A stretch of 64,000 nucleotides of DNA from Oscillospiraceae bacterium. GTDB taxonomy: Bacteria; Bacillota; Clostridia; Oscillospirales; Oscillospiraceae. The notes beneath the pieces were generated by a model, which was not told the origin of the DNA, ran no database searches, and saw only the letters and a program-made list of their open reading frames with translations. The position numbers and the translations under genes are program-made. Of this stretch, positions 16,986 to 26,250 are shown one piece after another. The stretch is from contig SVMA01000002.1 in assembly GCA_015067635.1 (NCBI GenBank), positions 62,001 to 126,000 of the forward strand. The letters run 5' to 3'. Every line of letters begins with the position of its first letter. The first letter of the stretch is position 1.

Positions 16986-17690
16986 ATGGCACATTTTGTG
17001 GAATTTGAAAATGTCAGCAAGGTTTATACGATGGGAGAAGTGAAGATCAATGCACTGCATGGGACTTCCTTTCAGATAGAAAAAGGTGAAATTTGCGTCA
17101 TTGTAGGACCTTCCGGTGCCGGCAAGACAACGCTTCTGAATATTCTGGGCGGAATGGACAGCTTGACAGACGGCAAGGTCACGGTGGACGGAATGGATAT
17201 CTCTGCCTATTCCGAACGGGAGCTAACCGATTATCGACGTTATGATGTGGGCTTCGTTTTTCAGTTTTACAATCTGATACAGAATCTGACTGCCTTGGAA
17301 AACGTGGAAATGGCCACACAGATCTGCAAAAAACCGCTGGATCCCATGGATATGCTGGAGCAGGTGGGTTTACAGGAGCGTTCCTTGAATTTCCCCTCAC
17401 AGCTTTCCGGCGGTGAGCAGCAGCGCGTTTCCATCGCACGGGCTCTGGCCAAGAATCCCAAGCTGCTTTTGTGCGATGAGCCCACAGGTGCGCTGGACTA
17501 CGTCACCGGAAAACAGATATTAAAGCTCTTGCAGGATACCTCCCGGAAAACAGGCATGACAGTGGTGATTATTACCCACAACAGCGCACTGACTGCCATG
17601 GCAGACCGGGTGATCCGTGTCAAGAACGGCACAGTTGTGGAGCAGTACAAGAACGACCAAATCGTTCCCGTGGAAGAAATCGAGTGGTAA
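16986..17690 (+). CDS. ABC transporter ATP-binding protein (LolD/MacB type)
   Basis: A 234-residue ATPase with Walker A (GPSGAGKTT), the Q loop ([21 protein letters not shown]) typical of the MacB/FtsE/LolD branch, signature ([10 protein letters not shown]), Walker B ([12 protein letters not shown]) and H loop (IITHNS). AAAGGAGG lies six bases before the ATG at 16986. Its stop is two bases before the start of a large FtsX-type permease, so the two make a type VII (mechanotransmission-like) ABC system. Such systems in Firmicutes act in peptide antibiotic resistance or lipoprotein and cell-envelope processes; the substrate is not evident. Confidence 0.94.
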   Translation: MAHFVEFENVSKVYTMGEVKINALHGTSFQIEKGEICVIVGPSGAGKTTLLNILGGMDSLTDGKVTVDGMDISAYSERELTDYRRYDVGFVFQFYNLIQNLTALENVEMATQICKKPLDPMDMLEQVGLQERSLNFPSQLSGGEQQRVSIARALAKNPKLLLCDEPTGALDYVTGKQILKLLQDTSRKTGMTVVIITHNSALTAMADRVIRVKNGTVVEQYKNDQIVPVEEIEW

Positions 17691-17692
17691 AC

Positions 17693-20600
17693 ATGCTAAG
17701 AAAATCAATTTTTCGTACAATTAAAAAGTCATTGGGCCGTTATCTGGCGATTTTTTCCATCATCGCCTTGGGTGTGGGCTTTTTTGCGGGACTTCGTGTC
17801 ACGGAGACCTCCATGCTGGCCACAGCGGATCGGTATCTGAACGAAAAAAAGCTGTATGACTACCGACTTATCAGCACATTGGGCCTGACCCAGGGGGATG
17901 TGGATGCGTTTCGGGAGCTTTCCGGCATTGAAGGTGTCTACGGCTCCGTAAGCGCGGATGTGATCGTCAAGCAAGAGGATGGCTCGGATGCGGTTCTGCA
18001 CGGGCATACTTTGCTGGAGGGCATCAACGGCCTGGATATTTTGCAGGGCCGAATGCCGGAAAAACCCAACGAGTGTTTGATGGATGTGCTCTATGTTACA
18101 GAGGATGTATTAGGCACTGCCATCCGGCTTTCAGAAAACAACTCGGAAGAAACCTTTGACACCTTTGCCTATGAGGAATATACCGTTGTGGGCTTGGTAA
18201 ATGCCTCGGAGTATATCAACTTTCAGCGAGGCACGACGGCCTTGTCCAGCGGCAGGGTAGTCGGCTATACCTATCTCCTGCCGGAGGGCTTTTCAACGGA
18301 TTGTTTTACGGAGATTTTCCTGCGTCTGCCGGGGGAATTTGAACTGTATTCTCCGGAATATGAGCAGGCAACAGAGAATGTGCGTGATGCTGTGGAGAGC
18401 ATGCTGGAGCAGCGTGCAGATCTGCGCTTTCAGGGAATATATGACGATGCTATGGCAGAGATCAACGACGCCATAGCGACTCTGGATGAGAAAAAGGCGG
18501 AGCTGGCAGACGGTCAAAAAGAAATTGACGATGGCTGGGTAACTCTGCAGGAGAAGAAAGCAGAGCTGGCGGACGGTCAAAAGGAGATCGACGACGGCTG
18601 GGTAAAGTATCGTAAGGAACGCGCAGAAGCGGAAGCCAAGCTGAAGGACAGCAAGGCAATGCTGGACAGCAGCCGGGAGGAACTGGATAAAGGCTGGGAA
18701 GCCATTGCAGAGGCGAAGAAGGGACCTTATGCAAGCATTCCTCAGGTACAGGCGCAGATCGCCGCACAGGAGGCCTTGCTTCAGCAGGGAGAGGCAGAAT
18801 ATCTTGCCGGGCTTGCCGCTTATGAAAAAGGTGTGGAAGATGCTGCAGCGGGATTCGCAGCGGCTGAAAAGGAATTGAAGGATGCGCAGAAGCAAATAGA
18901 TGAGGCGAAACCGGAGCTGGAAAAGGCGGAGAAAGATCTGGCGGATGCGCAGAAGAAGATCGAAGAAGCAAAACCGGAAATTGAAAAAGCAGAAAAAGAA
19001 ATTGCGGATGCACAGAAGGAAATCCAGGAGCTGGAAGAGCCTGTTGTCTATGCGCTGGACCGTACCGCAAATTTCGGTTACGCCAGTTTTGAAAGTGATA
19101 TTGGCATTGTGTCCGGTGTGGCACGGGTTTTCCCGGTATTTTTCTTCCTGGTTGCGGCCTTGGTGTGTATTACCACCATGACCCGTATGGTAGGGGAGCA
19201 GCGCACCCAAAACGGTGTTTTAAAGGCAATGGGCTATGGCAATTTTGCGGTGGCTTCTCAATACCTTATCTACGCAGGCAGTGCTTCCGTTTTGGGATGT
19301 GTTTTTGGTTTTATGCTGGGTTCCAAGTTTTTGCCGGATATCATGTGGGAAGTATACCATATCATGTACGCCATTGACCGTCCGGCGGAATTTGTATTGG
19401 ACTGGCAGCTGCTTGGACTGTGCGGAGTGCTTTATTTGGCATGTATGCTGGGCGTGACTTATTTTGTGTGCCGGAAGGATCTCAGCAGCAGTGCTGCGGC
19501 ATTGATGCGTCCGGAAGCACCCAACGCCGGAAAGCGGATACTCCTGGAACGGATCGGATTCCTCTGGAAGCCGCTGAAATTCCTGCACAAGGTATCCATC
19601 CGGAACATTCTGCGGTATAAGAAACGGATGTTCATGATGATCATCGGCATTGGCGGCTCTTTTGCGCTGCTGCTTACGGGCTTTGGCGTACGGGATACCA
19701 TTCAGCCGATTTTGGATCACCAGTATGGAGAAATTACCCTCTACCATGCCACGGCGAGCTTTTTGCATGAGCCAACGCAGGAAGAACGCGATGAATTTTT
19801 GCGTGAAATGAAGGATTTGTCCTCGGAAATAGCATTGGCCTCTTCCGGAAGCTTCGACATCGTTCTGGAAACGGGTACGGAAGCTGTGGAGTTTGTTGCC
19901 TATGAAGAGGGAATGGCAAATCTTGTCAAACTGCACTGGGGCGGCAATGCGGTTGCATGGCCGGGTGCCGGAGAAGTTGTGATAAACAACGGCGTTGCAG
20001 AAAAACTGAAGCTGTCGGTGGGGGATACGATTCAACTCCGAAGCCACGATTTTCAGGAGATGTCCGTGAAGGTTTCCGGAATCTATGAAAATTATATTGG
20101 AGATGTGCTCTATCTGTCGGCAGATACCTATGCATCCGGCTTTGGCAAAGAGGCAGAAATCAATACAGCCTATTTCCGGTACGCTGAAGGAGTGGATGCT
20201 CACCGGGCAGGTGCAGAGATCCTGGGAATGGAAAATGTTGCCGCAGTAACTATCATCGGTGATATGAAGGACATGGTGGACAGTATGCTCGACAGTCTGG
20301 ACCTGATTATCCTGATCGTTATCTTCTGTGCCGGTGCGCTTGCGTTTATCGTGCTGTATAACTTGACGAACATTACCATCACGGAACGCACAAGAGAAAT
20401 TGCAACCCTGAAGGTGTTGGGCTTCCGCGGCAAGGAACAGAGATCCTATGTATTTCGGGAGAACATTATTCTTACCGTCATAAGCTCGGTTTGCGGCATT
20501 CCCATGGGAATTGCACTGCTGCAGTTTGCCATGGAACAAATCAAGGTGGACGGGTTTTATTTTGGCTGCCGCCTTGCGCCTATGAGCTATGTATGGGCCT

Positions 20601-20698
20601 TCGTGATGACAATGCTCTTTACCATGATTGTGGATTTGGCTTTGATTCCCAAAATTAAGCATATTAACATGGCAGAGGCAATGAAGGCGATTGAATAG
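17693..20698 (+). CDS. ABC transporter permease, FtsX-like, with extracytoplasmic coiled coil
   Basis: A protein of about 1001 residues. It has an N-terminal membrane helix (LGRYLAIFSIIALGVGFFAGL), an external domain, then a long Lys/Glu/Ala-rich coiled coil at roughly residues 250-450 with internal repeats (KKAELADGQKEIDDGW twice; EKAEKDLADAQKKI-like units). A first FtsX domain with three helices follows (~470-600), then a second membrane/external block and a second FtsX domain at the C terminus (LIILIVIFCAGALAFIVLYNL to the end). This is the long-permease form of FtsX systems. The ATG at 17693 lacks a strong ribosome binding site, so it is probably translated by coupling to the ATPase gene. 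Confidence 0.9.
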   Translation: MLRKSIFRTIKKSLGRYLAIFSIIALGVGFFAGLRVTETSMLATADRYLNEKKLYDYRLISTLGLTQGDVDAFRELSGIEGVYGSVSADVIVKQEDGSDAVLHGHTLLEGINGLDILQGRMPEKPNECLMDVLYVTEDVLGTAIRLSENNSEETFDTFAYEEYTVVGLVNASEYINFQRGTTALSSGRVVGYTYLLPEGFSTDCFTEIFLRLPGEFELYSPEYEQATENVRDAVESMLEQRADLRFQGIYDDAMAEINDAIATLDEKKAELADGQKEIDDGWVTLQEKKAELADGQKEIDDGWVKYRKERAEAEAKLKDSKAMLDSSREELDKGWEAIAEAKKGPYASIPQVQAQIAAQEALLQQGEAEYLAGLAAYEKGVEDAAAGFAAAEKELKDAQKQIDEAKPELEKAEKDLADAQKKIEEAKPEIEKAEKEIADAQKEIQELEEPVVYALDRTANFGYASFESDIGIVSGVARVFPVFFFLVAALVCITTMTRMVGEQRTQNGVLKAMGYGNFAVASQYLIYAGSASVLGCVFGFMLGSKFLPDIMWEVYHIMYAIDRPAEFVLDWQLLGLCGVLYLACMLGVTYFVCRKDLSSSAAALMRPEAPNAGKRILLERIGFLWKPLKFLHKVSIRNILRYKKRMFMMIIGIGGSFALLLTGFGVRDTIQPILDHQYGEITLYHATASFLHEPTQEERDEFLREMKDLSSEIALASSGSFDIVLETGTEAVEFVAYEEGMANLVKLHWGGNAVAWPGAGEVVINNGVAEKLKLSVGDTIQLRSHDFQEMSVKVSGIYENYIGDVLYLSADTYASGFGKEAEINTAYFRYAEGVDAHRAGAEILGMENVAAVTIIGDMKDMVDSMLDSLDLIILIVIFCAGALAFIVLYNLTNITITERTREIATLKVLGFRGKEQRSYVFRENIILTVISSVCGIPMGIALLQFAMEQIKVDGFYFGCRLAPMSYVWAFVMTMLFTMIVDLALIPKIKHINMAEAMKAIE

Positions 20699-20710
20699 GG
20701 AGGGGAGAAA

Positions 20711-21088
20711 ATGAAAAAACGACTGTTTTTATTCCCGATACCCATTCTTGCAGTGGTACTGGAATTACTGCCCGGCAGTGTGATTATGAAATTTGCCACT
20801 GCGCCCGGCGCGCCGTTTTTGCAATACTGCTCTTACTTTGATATGCTGCCTGTGGGCTATGCCAATTTTGGACCAATGCTGACAGGGTGCCTGACAGTTG
20901 TGTTGATTCTGTTGGCGGAAATTTTTCTGTTTGTCGGTGGCAGGAAGCTGCAAAAGGCGATTTTTATCCTATCTGTTGTGGCGGCCGGTGCTTCCGTGTT
21001 GCCGTTGCTGCTGAGCTTTTCACCTATTGGCGGCGTGATCTCCCTGCTGTTAATTGGAGAAGCGGTGCTGTCTGGCATCCGAAAATAG
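20711..21088 (+). CDS. Small membrane protein, unknown
   Basis: A 125-residue protein with four predicted membrane helices (starting LFLFPIPILAVVLELLPG; then LTGCLTVVLILLAEIFLF; AIFILSVVAAGASVLPLL; GGVISLLLIGEAVLSG). I do not recognise the family. It begins 12 bases after the FtsX-type permease stop and has GGAGGGG before its ATG, so it is almost certainly the third gene of that operon and may be an accessory subunit (inference). Confidence 0.7.
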   Translation: MKKRLFLFPIPILAVVLELLPGSVIMKFATAPGAPFLQYCSYFDMLPVGYANFGPMLTGCLTVVLILLAEIFLFVGGRKLQKAIFILSVVAAGASVLPLLLSFSPIGGVISLLLIGEAVLSGIRK

Positions 21089-21140
21089 AACCTTTTCGGG
21101 AAAGAGTTCCGAAAAAAGAGAGTTTTTTGAAAAATAATGC

Positions 21141-21169
21141 TTGATTTTTCAATTTTACCGTGATATAAT
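21141..21169 (+). promoter_or_regulatory. Promoter of rplS
   Basis: TTGATT (21141-21146) and TATAAT (21164-21169), 17 bases apart. Confidence 0.8.
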
Positions 21170-21177
21170 ACCCAAGT

Positions 21178-21240
21178 CTGAAATCAAGGTGAGTCCTCTG
21201 CGGGCCAAAATGCGCCGTAAGAACGCCTAATATTTAAGGA
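21178..21240 (+). promoter_or_regulatory. rplS 5' leader, possible L19 leader RNA
   Basis: About 70 transcribed bases separate the promoter from the L19 start. They hold short complementary segments (GGCGC/GCGCC-like around CGGGCCAAAATGCGCCG). Ribosomal protein L19 leaders are known from Firmicutes; match to that RNA family is suspected from position only. Confidence 0.35.
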
Positions 21241-21250
21241 GGACAAAATT

Positions 21251-21592
21251 ATGGATTTGGTAAAGGCTCTGTCTAGCCAGTACATGAAGGAGCAGCTGCC
21301 TGAGGTTCAGGTCGGTGACACCGTTCGTGTGCATGTGCGCATCAAGGAAGGCTCCCGCGAGCGTATCCAGGTGTTTGAAGGCACCGTGATTGCCCGGAAG
21401 CATGGTGGTATCGGTGAGACCATCACTGTCCGTCGTATCAGCTACGGCATTGGCTGTGAGAAGGTGTTTCCTCTCCATTCCCCCAATGTTGCAATGATCG
21501 AAACCGTCCGTCATGGTAAGGTTCGTCGTGCAAAGCTGTACTATCTCCGGGATCGTATGGGCAAGGCTGCCAAGATCAAAGAGAAGGTTTAA
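21251..21592 (+). CDS. rplS: 50S ribosomal protein L19
   Basis: A 113-residue protein with the full L19 pattern: [30 protein letters not shown], the [20 protein letters not shown] segment and the C-terminal [24 protein letters not shown]19 lies at the 30S-50S interface. AAGGAGG is ten bases upstream of the ATG. It has its own promoter and terminator. Confidence 0.98.
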   Translation: MDLVKALSSQYMKEQLPEVQVGDTVRVHVRIKEGSRERIQVFEGTVIARKHGGIGETITVRRISYGIGCEKVFPLHSPNVAMIETVRHGKVRRAKLYYLRDRMGKAAKIKEKV

Positions 21593-21604
21593 CAGAAAAA
21601 TCAG

Positions 21605-21634
21605 AAAAAAAGAGGGCTTGCCCTCTTTTTTTTT
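21605..21634 (+). terminator. Terminator of rplS
   Basis: AAAAAAAGAGGGC-TT-GCCCTC followed by nine T. Confidence 0.95.
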
Positions 21635-21714
21635 GTTGCCTTTTGGTTTATAATGGTAACAGAGTATACGCAAATGGGAAAAACCGTTTGTTGAAATAAA
21701 TGGGAGTGAGTTTT

Positions 21715-22476
21715 TTGGACAATCAGGAACGGACTGAGAAATACGCTGAGGAACTAACCTTGGATGATATTTTGAACGAGGACCTTTACGATATTTTGTA
21801 TAAACAGCCGGAGGAACCGGAGGCGGAGAAGCCGAAACCGACTCCGACGAGAAAAGCCAAGCAAAAAAACCGGGAGGAAAAGCGTGGCTGGCAGAGTACG
21901 TTGCTGACGTATCTGCATGACCTGGTCTATTTGCTGGCGGGACTGATTTTGGTCTTTTTGCTTTTGTTCCGGGTGGTTGTAGTATCCGGATCGTCTATGA
22001 ATGACACGTTGCTGGAGGGAGATTACCTTCTGCTGCTGGGCAATACCTTCTATCAGAATCCGCAGTACGGTGACGTAATTGTGGTGAGCAAGGAAGGCTT
22101 TCGGGACGGTGAGCCCATTGTCAAGCGCGTTATTGCAACCGAAGGGCAATGGATCGGAATTGATTTTGAAATGGGCATTGTCTATGTAGGAGACACCAAG
22201 GATACCCTGAAGCCGTTGGAAGAAGGCTATACCCTTACACCGACGTTAAGACCGGAGGATTTTGGAGAACACACACCGGAAAATCCGTTGGAGGTTTCTC
22301 AGGGATGTCTGTTCGTAATGGGAGATAACAGAGAAGTTTCCCAGGATAGTCGGGATGACAGCATCGGGTTGGTAGATAAACGGGAAGTCTTGGGCAAGGT
22401 ATTCTTCCTGTTCTATCCGGGTGTCGACAATAATACGCAGGAAAAGAATTTTGACCGAATCGGAGTGGTGAACTGA
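21715..22476 (+). CDS. lepB: Signal peptidase I
   Basis: A membrane protein of 253 residues that cleaves signal peptides from exported preproteins. A cytosolic N-terminal part of about 75 residues, acidic then Lys-rich, precedes one membrane helix (LVYLLAGLILVFLLLF). The catalytic Ser is in SGSSMNDTL and the catalytic Lys in PIVKRVIA; the third signature is GDNREVSQDSR. I favour the TTG at 21715 as start because GGGAGTGAG lies just before it at normal spacing; the in-frame ATG at 21700 has no such site. Start of an operon with rbgA, rnhB and yraN. Confidence 0.93.
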   Translation: MDNQERTEKYAEELTLDDILNEDLYDILYKQPEEPEAEKPKPTPTRKAKQKNREEKRGWQSTLLTYLHDLVYLLAGLILVFLLLFRVVVVSGSSMNDTLLEGDYLLLLGNTFYQNPQYGDVIVVSKEGFRDGEPIVKRVIATEGQWIGIDFEMGIVYVGDTKDTLKPLEEGYTLTPTLRPEDFGEHTPENPLEVSQGCLFVMGDNREVSQDSRDDSIGLVDKREVLGKVFFLFYPGVDNNTQEKNFDRIGVVN

Positions 22477-23351
22477 TGGATGCGCAGCAAATGAATATTC
22501 AGTGGTATCCCGGTCACATGACCAAAACCCGCCGGCAAATCGAGGCGGATTTGAAGCAGGTGGATGCAGTCTGTGAAATTGTAGATGCCCGAATTCCGTT
22601 TGCCAGCCGAAATCCGGATATTGACGATATTTGCGGGGACAAGCCCCGTATCGTAGTTCTCAACCGTATGGATTTGGCAGATCCGGAAGCAACCCGTCGC
22701 TGGGTCGCTTATTTCAAAAGCAAAGGCATGGCGGCAGTACCGACAGATTGCAAGAGCCGTCGCGGGATCAGCGATTTCCAGCCGGCAGTACGCTCTGTGC
22801 TAAAGGAGAAAATTGAACGCAATGCTGCCCGGGGAATGAATCGCCCGTTGCGGGTGATGGTGGTAGGAATCCCCAATGTGGGGAAATCCACCCTGATTAA
22901 TCAGATCTCCGGCCGAAAGGGTGCAAAGGCAGAGAACCGTCCGGGAGTTACCCGCGGAAAACAGTGGGTGACGGTGGACAGCGGTCTGCTGCTGCTGGAT
23001 ACCCCCGGTATTTTGTGGCCGAAATTTGAGGATCCGGAGGTTGGCATGATGCTGGCCTATACCGGGGCAGTCAAGGATGGCATTTTAGATGTGGAGGAGC
23101 TTGCATGTCACCTGATCGGTGTACTGCATCAGCGCTATCCGCAGGCACTTAAGGACCGCTACGGTCTGGAAGCAGAGCAGGGGACACCCAGCTACGAGCT
23201 TTTGGAAATGGCGGGACGGAAACGGGGCTATCTGATTTCCGGTGGTGAAATCAATACAGAGAGAATGGCGAAGGTGCTGTTGGATGAGTACCGCAGCGGC
23301 AAGCTGGGGCGGATTACCTTTGAAGAGCCCGTGGAGGATAGTAATGGCTGA
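22476..23351 (+). CDS. rbgA: Ribosome biogenesis GTPase RbgA (YlqF)
   Basis: A 291-residue circularly permuted GTPase needed for late assembly of the 50S subunit. The motifs occur in the permuted order: G4 (VLNRMDLAD, NKxD variant with Arg), G5 near PTDCKS, then G1 (GIPNVGKSTLIN), G2 and G3 (LLDTPGIL). The C-terminal RNA-binding helical domain follows. The ATG overlaps the lepB stop codon (TGATG). Confidence 0.96.
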   Translation: MDAQQMNIQWYPGHMTKTRRQIEADLKQVDAVCEIVDARIPFASRNPDIDDICGDKPRIVVLNRMDLADPEATRRWVAYFKSKGMAAVPTDCKSRRGISDFQPAVRSVLKEKIERNAARGMNRPLRVMVVGIPNVGKSTLINQISGRKGAKAENRPGVTRGKQWVTVDSGLLLLDTPGILWPKFEDPEVGMMLAYTGAVKDGILDVEELACHLIGVLHQRYPQALKDRYGLEAEQGTPSYELLEMAGRKRGYLISGGEINTERMAKVLLDEYRSGKLGRITFEEPVEDSNG

Positions 23352-23958
23352 GAAAAATATGTGGGAAATTGAAGATGCGCTGCTCCAAAAGGGCGTGGGT
23401 GTGATTTGCGGCGTGGACGAGGCGGGGCGTGGTCCTTTGGCAGGTCCTGTTTACGCAGCGGCGGTGATTTTGCCGGCGCATCTGGAAATACCGGGTCTGG
23501 ACGACAGCAAGAAGCTGACAGATAAACGCCGTCGGGAACTGATGCCCATCATAAAGGAGCAGGCGGTTGCCTATGGTATCGGCTTTGCTACGGAAAAGGA
23601 AATTGATGAAATCAATATTCTGCAGGCAACCTTCCTGGCTATGGAGCGAGCCATTTCCCAGCTGGAAGGGAAGGCGGAGTTTGCCCTCATTGACGGAAAT
23701 CGGGAAAAAGATTTCGGTCTGCCTGTGATGACGGTGGTAAAAGGCGACAGCCGCAGTGCCAATATTGCGGCCGCATCGGTTTTGGCAAAGGTCAGCCGGG
23801 ATGATTATATGGAGGAAATGGCGAAGCAGTATCCGCAATACGGCTTTGAAATCCACAAAGGCTACGGCACCAAGGCGCATTACGATGCTCTGCGTACTTA
23901 CGGACACTGCGATTTGCATCGAGTGACCTTCCTGAAGAAATTTTATGGCGACAAGTAA
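23344..23958 (+). CDS. rnhB: Ribonuclease HII
   Basis: A 204-residue RNase H type 2 enzyme that removes ribonucleotides from DNA. Active-site motifs are CGVDEAGRGPLAGPV (Asp-Glu), the DDSKKLT loop, ALIDGN (Asp) and the GSRG-equivalent KGDSRSANIAAASVLAKVSRD. The ATG at 23344 has GGAGG seven bases upstream and overlaps the rbgA end by eight bases; the longer frame lies within rbgA. Confidence 0.96.
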   Translation: MAEKNMWEIEDALLQKGVGVICGVDEAGRGPLAGPVYAAAVILPAHLEIPGLDDSKKLTDKRRRELMPIIKEQAVAYGIGFATEKEIDEINILQATFLAMERAISQLEGKAEFALIDGNREKDFGLPVMTVVKGDSRSANIAAASVLAKVSRDDYMEEMAKQYPQYGFEIHKGYGTKAHYDALRTYGHCDLHRVTFLKKFYGDK

Positions 23959-24310
23959 GCTAAGCGGAGCCTGGGGTGAGGCGCTTGCGGCAGAGTATCT
24001 GCGCAAAAAGCATTATAAGTTGGTTGCGGTAGGATACCGCTGTCGGTTTGGAGAAATTGACCTCATCGTACAGGATAAAAAATTCCTGGTCTTTGTAGAG
24101 GTGAAGCTGCGCAAGAGTGAGAATTTTGCTGCGGCACGGGAGTATGTAAACCGCGGGAAACAGGATCGGATCCGAATGACCGCATCCATGTATTTGTCCC
24201 AGAAGCCCACCCGTTTGCAGCCGCGTTTCGATGTGGTGGAGATCTATGCACCCCAGGGCACATTGACGGAAACACCTGAAATTATACACTTGGAGGACGC
24301 GTTTCAATGA
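23945..24310 (+). CDS. YraN/UPF0102 family nuclease-fold protein
   Basis: A 121-residue protein with the restriction-endonuclease-like core of UPF0102: GEALAAEYLRKK at the start, RFGEIDLIVQD (the E-I-D-L motif) and FVEVKLRKS (E-V-K). Members resemble Holliday junction resolvases but have no settled activity. It overlaps the rnhB end by 14 bases, the usual rnhB-yraN arrangement. Confidence 0.93.
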   Translation: MATSKLSGAWGEALAAEYLRKKHYKLVAVGYRCRFGEIDLIVQDKKFLVFVEVKLRKSENFAAAREYVNRGKQDRIRMTASMYLSQKPTRLQPRFDVVEIYAPQGTLTETPEIIHLEDAFQ

Positions 24311-25257
24311 ATTTTCCGGTTTTTGATCTACACTGCGATACCGCCTTGGCGCTGTTGGGGGAGGATCTGTGCCGCGCCGGTTCCCTGCGCAAAAATGAGG
24401 GACACATTGATTTGGAGCGTGCCAAAACTCTGCCGGGCTATGCCCAATGCTTTGCCTGCTTTACAACCACATGGGAAAAGCTGCCTGAGGGGACGACAGT
24501 CGATCAGCTTTTTGAACGGGAAATGGTAACGGTTTTGCGGGAAGTGGAGCGAAATCAGGAGCTCATTTCCCTGACCTATTCTCCCTGCGAAATTCAGGAA
24601 AACCTAAAAAATGGAAAAATGTCCGCCATATTGACCATTGAAGGACCTGCCGGATTTGGATTTGATCCGGCACTTCTGGAGGATTTGTATAAAATCGGCT
24701 TCCGGATCACCACATTGGGCTGGAACGAGAAGAATGTGCTTTGCGGTTCTCATAAAACCGGCGGCGGATTGACGGAGCTGGGTCGGGAATATGTGTTTGA
24801 GGCTCAGCGGCTGGGGATGCTCATTGATGTGAGCCATATCAGTGATGAAGCTTTTTGGGACATCATGGACATCACCAACGGGCCGGTTATTGCCAGCCAT
24901 TCTAATGCCAGAGCCGTATGCGATAACAGCCGCAATCTGACGGATGAAATGTTCCGGGCAATTTGCCAAACCGGTGGTGTGGCGGGACTGAATCTATATA
25001 CGGAGTTTTTGGGAGAAAACCCGACCTTGGATACAGCTTGCGACCATATTCTCCATTGGATGGAGCTGGAGGGTGCAAAGCATATTGCTCTGGGTGGAGA
25101 TCTGGACGGGTGTGAAGCTTTGCCGAAGGGCTTTGCAGGGATTCAGGATTATCCCAAGCTGGCGGAATGCTTGTTGGCCAGAGGCTTGCAGGAATCGGAA
25201 GTATACGATATTTTCTGGAATAATGGGTTAGGAGTGTTTGAAAAATGCTGTATGTGA
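24307..25257 (+). CDS. Membrane-type dipeptidase (peptidase M19)
   Basis: A 316-residue zinc dipeptidase of the renal dipeptidase family. The metal-binding motifs are FDLHCDTA near residue 6, the bridging Glu in LTIEGPAG, IDVSHISDEAF, and ASHSNARAVCDNSRNLTDEM, ending in a GGDLDGCEALPKG segment. There is no signal peptide, so it should act in the cytosol, cleaving dipeptides. Its start overlaps the yraN stop by four bases. Confidence 0.93.
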   Translation: MNFPVFDLHCDTALALLGEDLCRAGSLRKNEGHIDLERAKTLPGYAQCFACFTTTWEKLPEGTTVDQLFEREMVTVLREVERNQELISLTYSPCEIQENLKNGKMSAILTIEGPAGFGFDPALLEDLYKIGFRITTLGWNEKNVLCGSHKTGGGLTELGREYVFEAQRLGMLIDVSHISDEAFWDIMDITNGPVIASHSNARAVCDNSRNLTDEMFRAICQTGGVAGLNLYTEFLGENPTLDTACDHILHWMELEGAKHIALGGDLDGCEALPKGFAGIQDYPKLAECLLARGLQESEVYDIFWNNGLGVFEKCCM

Positions 25258-26246
25258 CAACACGTGACAAATTTGATACCTATACCGTTCATCGTGCCAA
25301 CCAATCCGATCGGGGGCCGGACGGGGGACTGTATTTGCCATTCCGTTTGCCCATACTGGGAAAAGAGGAACTGCTTGCTCTGAAGGAGCAGACGCTCTGC
25401 CAAAGTGTTGCGCAGATACTGAATCTGTTTTTCGGAACCCAATTAACGGCGTGGGATGTGGAACTGGCAGGAGGTAAGAATCCTGTCAAGTTGGTACCTA
25501 TGAGCCATCGCATTTTGCTGGCGGAAACCTGGCACAATCATGACCTGGATTTTGCACAGATGGAGTGTCGGTTGGCCGGCCGTATTTGCGGCAAAGAAGA
25601 CGGTGCACAAAAACCGACCTCGTGGCTGGATATTGCCATTCGTATTGCAGTTTTGTTTGGCATTTATGGGGAATTGCTGGCGGCAGAAGCGGTCCGTCCC
25701 GAGGGCGTGGTGGATATTGCGGTTGCTTCCGGTGATTTTGTGGCGCCTATGGCAGTGTGGTATGCCCGGGAAATGGGTCTGCCGGCGGGGAATATTATCT
25801 GCAGTCATGGTGATTCCTCTGTCTGGGACCTGATCCATCACGGACAGGTGCGCACGGATAACGGCATGCCGGAGAATCTGGAGCGTTTGGTAAGCGGAAC
25901 CTTGGGCGTGGAGGAGAATCTGCGCTACTGCGAGACCTGTGAGAAAAAGAGAACCTACTCTTTGAAGCCGGAGGGCTTGGAATCGCTGAAAAAAGGAATG
26001 TATGCCGCAGTGATCAGTGAAGATCGGGTGCAAAGCTTGATTCCCAGCGTGTATCGCATGGCGGGCTATTTTATGGGACCGCAAACGGCAATGGCCTACG
26101 GCGGCCTGCAGGATTATCGCGCCAAGACGGGGGAAAACCGACTGGCCTTGGTGATGTCCGACCGCTGTCCGGCGATGGATGGAAAGCAGATTGCAAATGC
26201 CGTTGAAATGACAGAGCAGGAATTGCGAGAAAAATTGGGAGTGTGA
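25245..26246 (+). CDS. Threonine-synthase-like protein lacking the PLP lysine
   Basis: A 333-residue protein. The start (MLYVTTRDKFDTYTVHRANQSDRGPDGGLYLPFRLP) and C-terminal half (VASGDFVAPMAVWYAREMGLPAGNIICSHGD, then PENLERLVSG) follow threonine synthase. But the region that should hold the pyridoxal-phosphate lysine (a GPTxAFKD-type motif) is absent: the protein goes straight from PVKLVPMSHRILLAETWHNHD to an internal segment. The phosphate-binding GNFGD loop is altered to SGDFV. At 333 residues it is about a hundred shorter than the enzyme. It is probably a non-catalytic paralogue. The gene overlaps the dipeptidase end by 13 bases. Confidence 0.75.
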   Translation: MLYVTTRDKFDTYTVHRANQSDRGPDGGLYLPFRLPILGKEELLALKEQTLCQSVAQILNLFFGTQLTAWDVELAGGKNPVKLVPMSHRILLAETWHNHDLDFAQMECRLAGRICGKEDGAQKPTSWLDIAIRIAVLFGIYGELLAAEAVRPEGVVDIAVASGDFVAPMAVWYAREMGLPAGNIICSHGDSSVWDLIHHGQVRTDNGMPENLERLVSGTLGVEENLRYCETCEKKRTYSLKPEGLESLKKGMYAAVISEDRVQSLIPSVYRMAGYFMGPQTAMAYGGLQDYRAKTGENRLALVMSDRCPAMDGKQIANAVEMTEQELREKLGV

Positions 26247-26250
26247 AAAA

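Noticed and set aside
18447..19050. Repeated sequence blocks inside the FtsX-type permease as a DNA repeat
   Set aside because: They follow the codon frame and encode coiled-coil heptads (KAELADGQKEIDDGW-type). They are protein repeats, not a mobile or CRISPR-like array.
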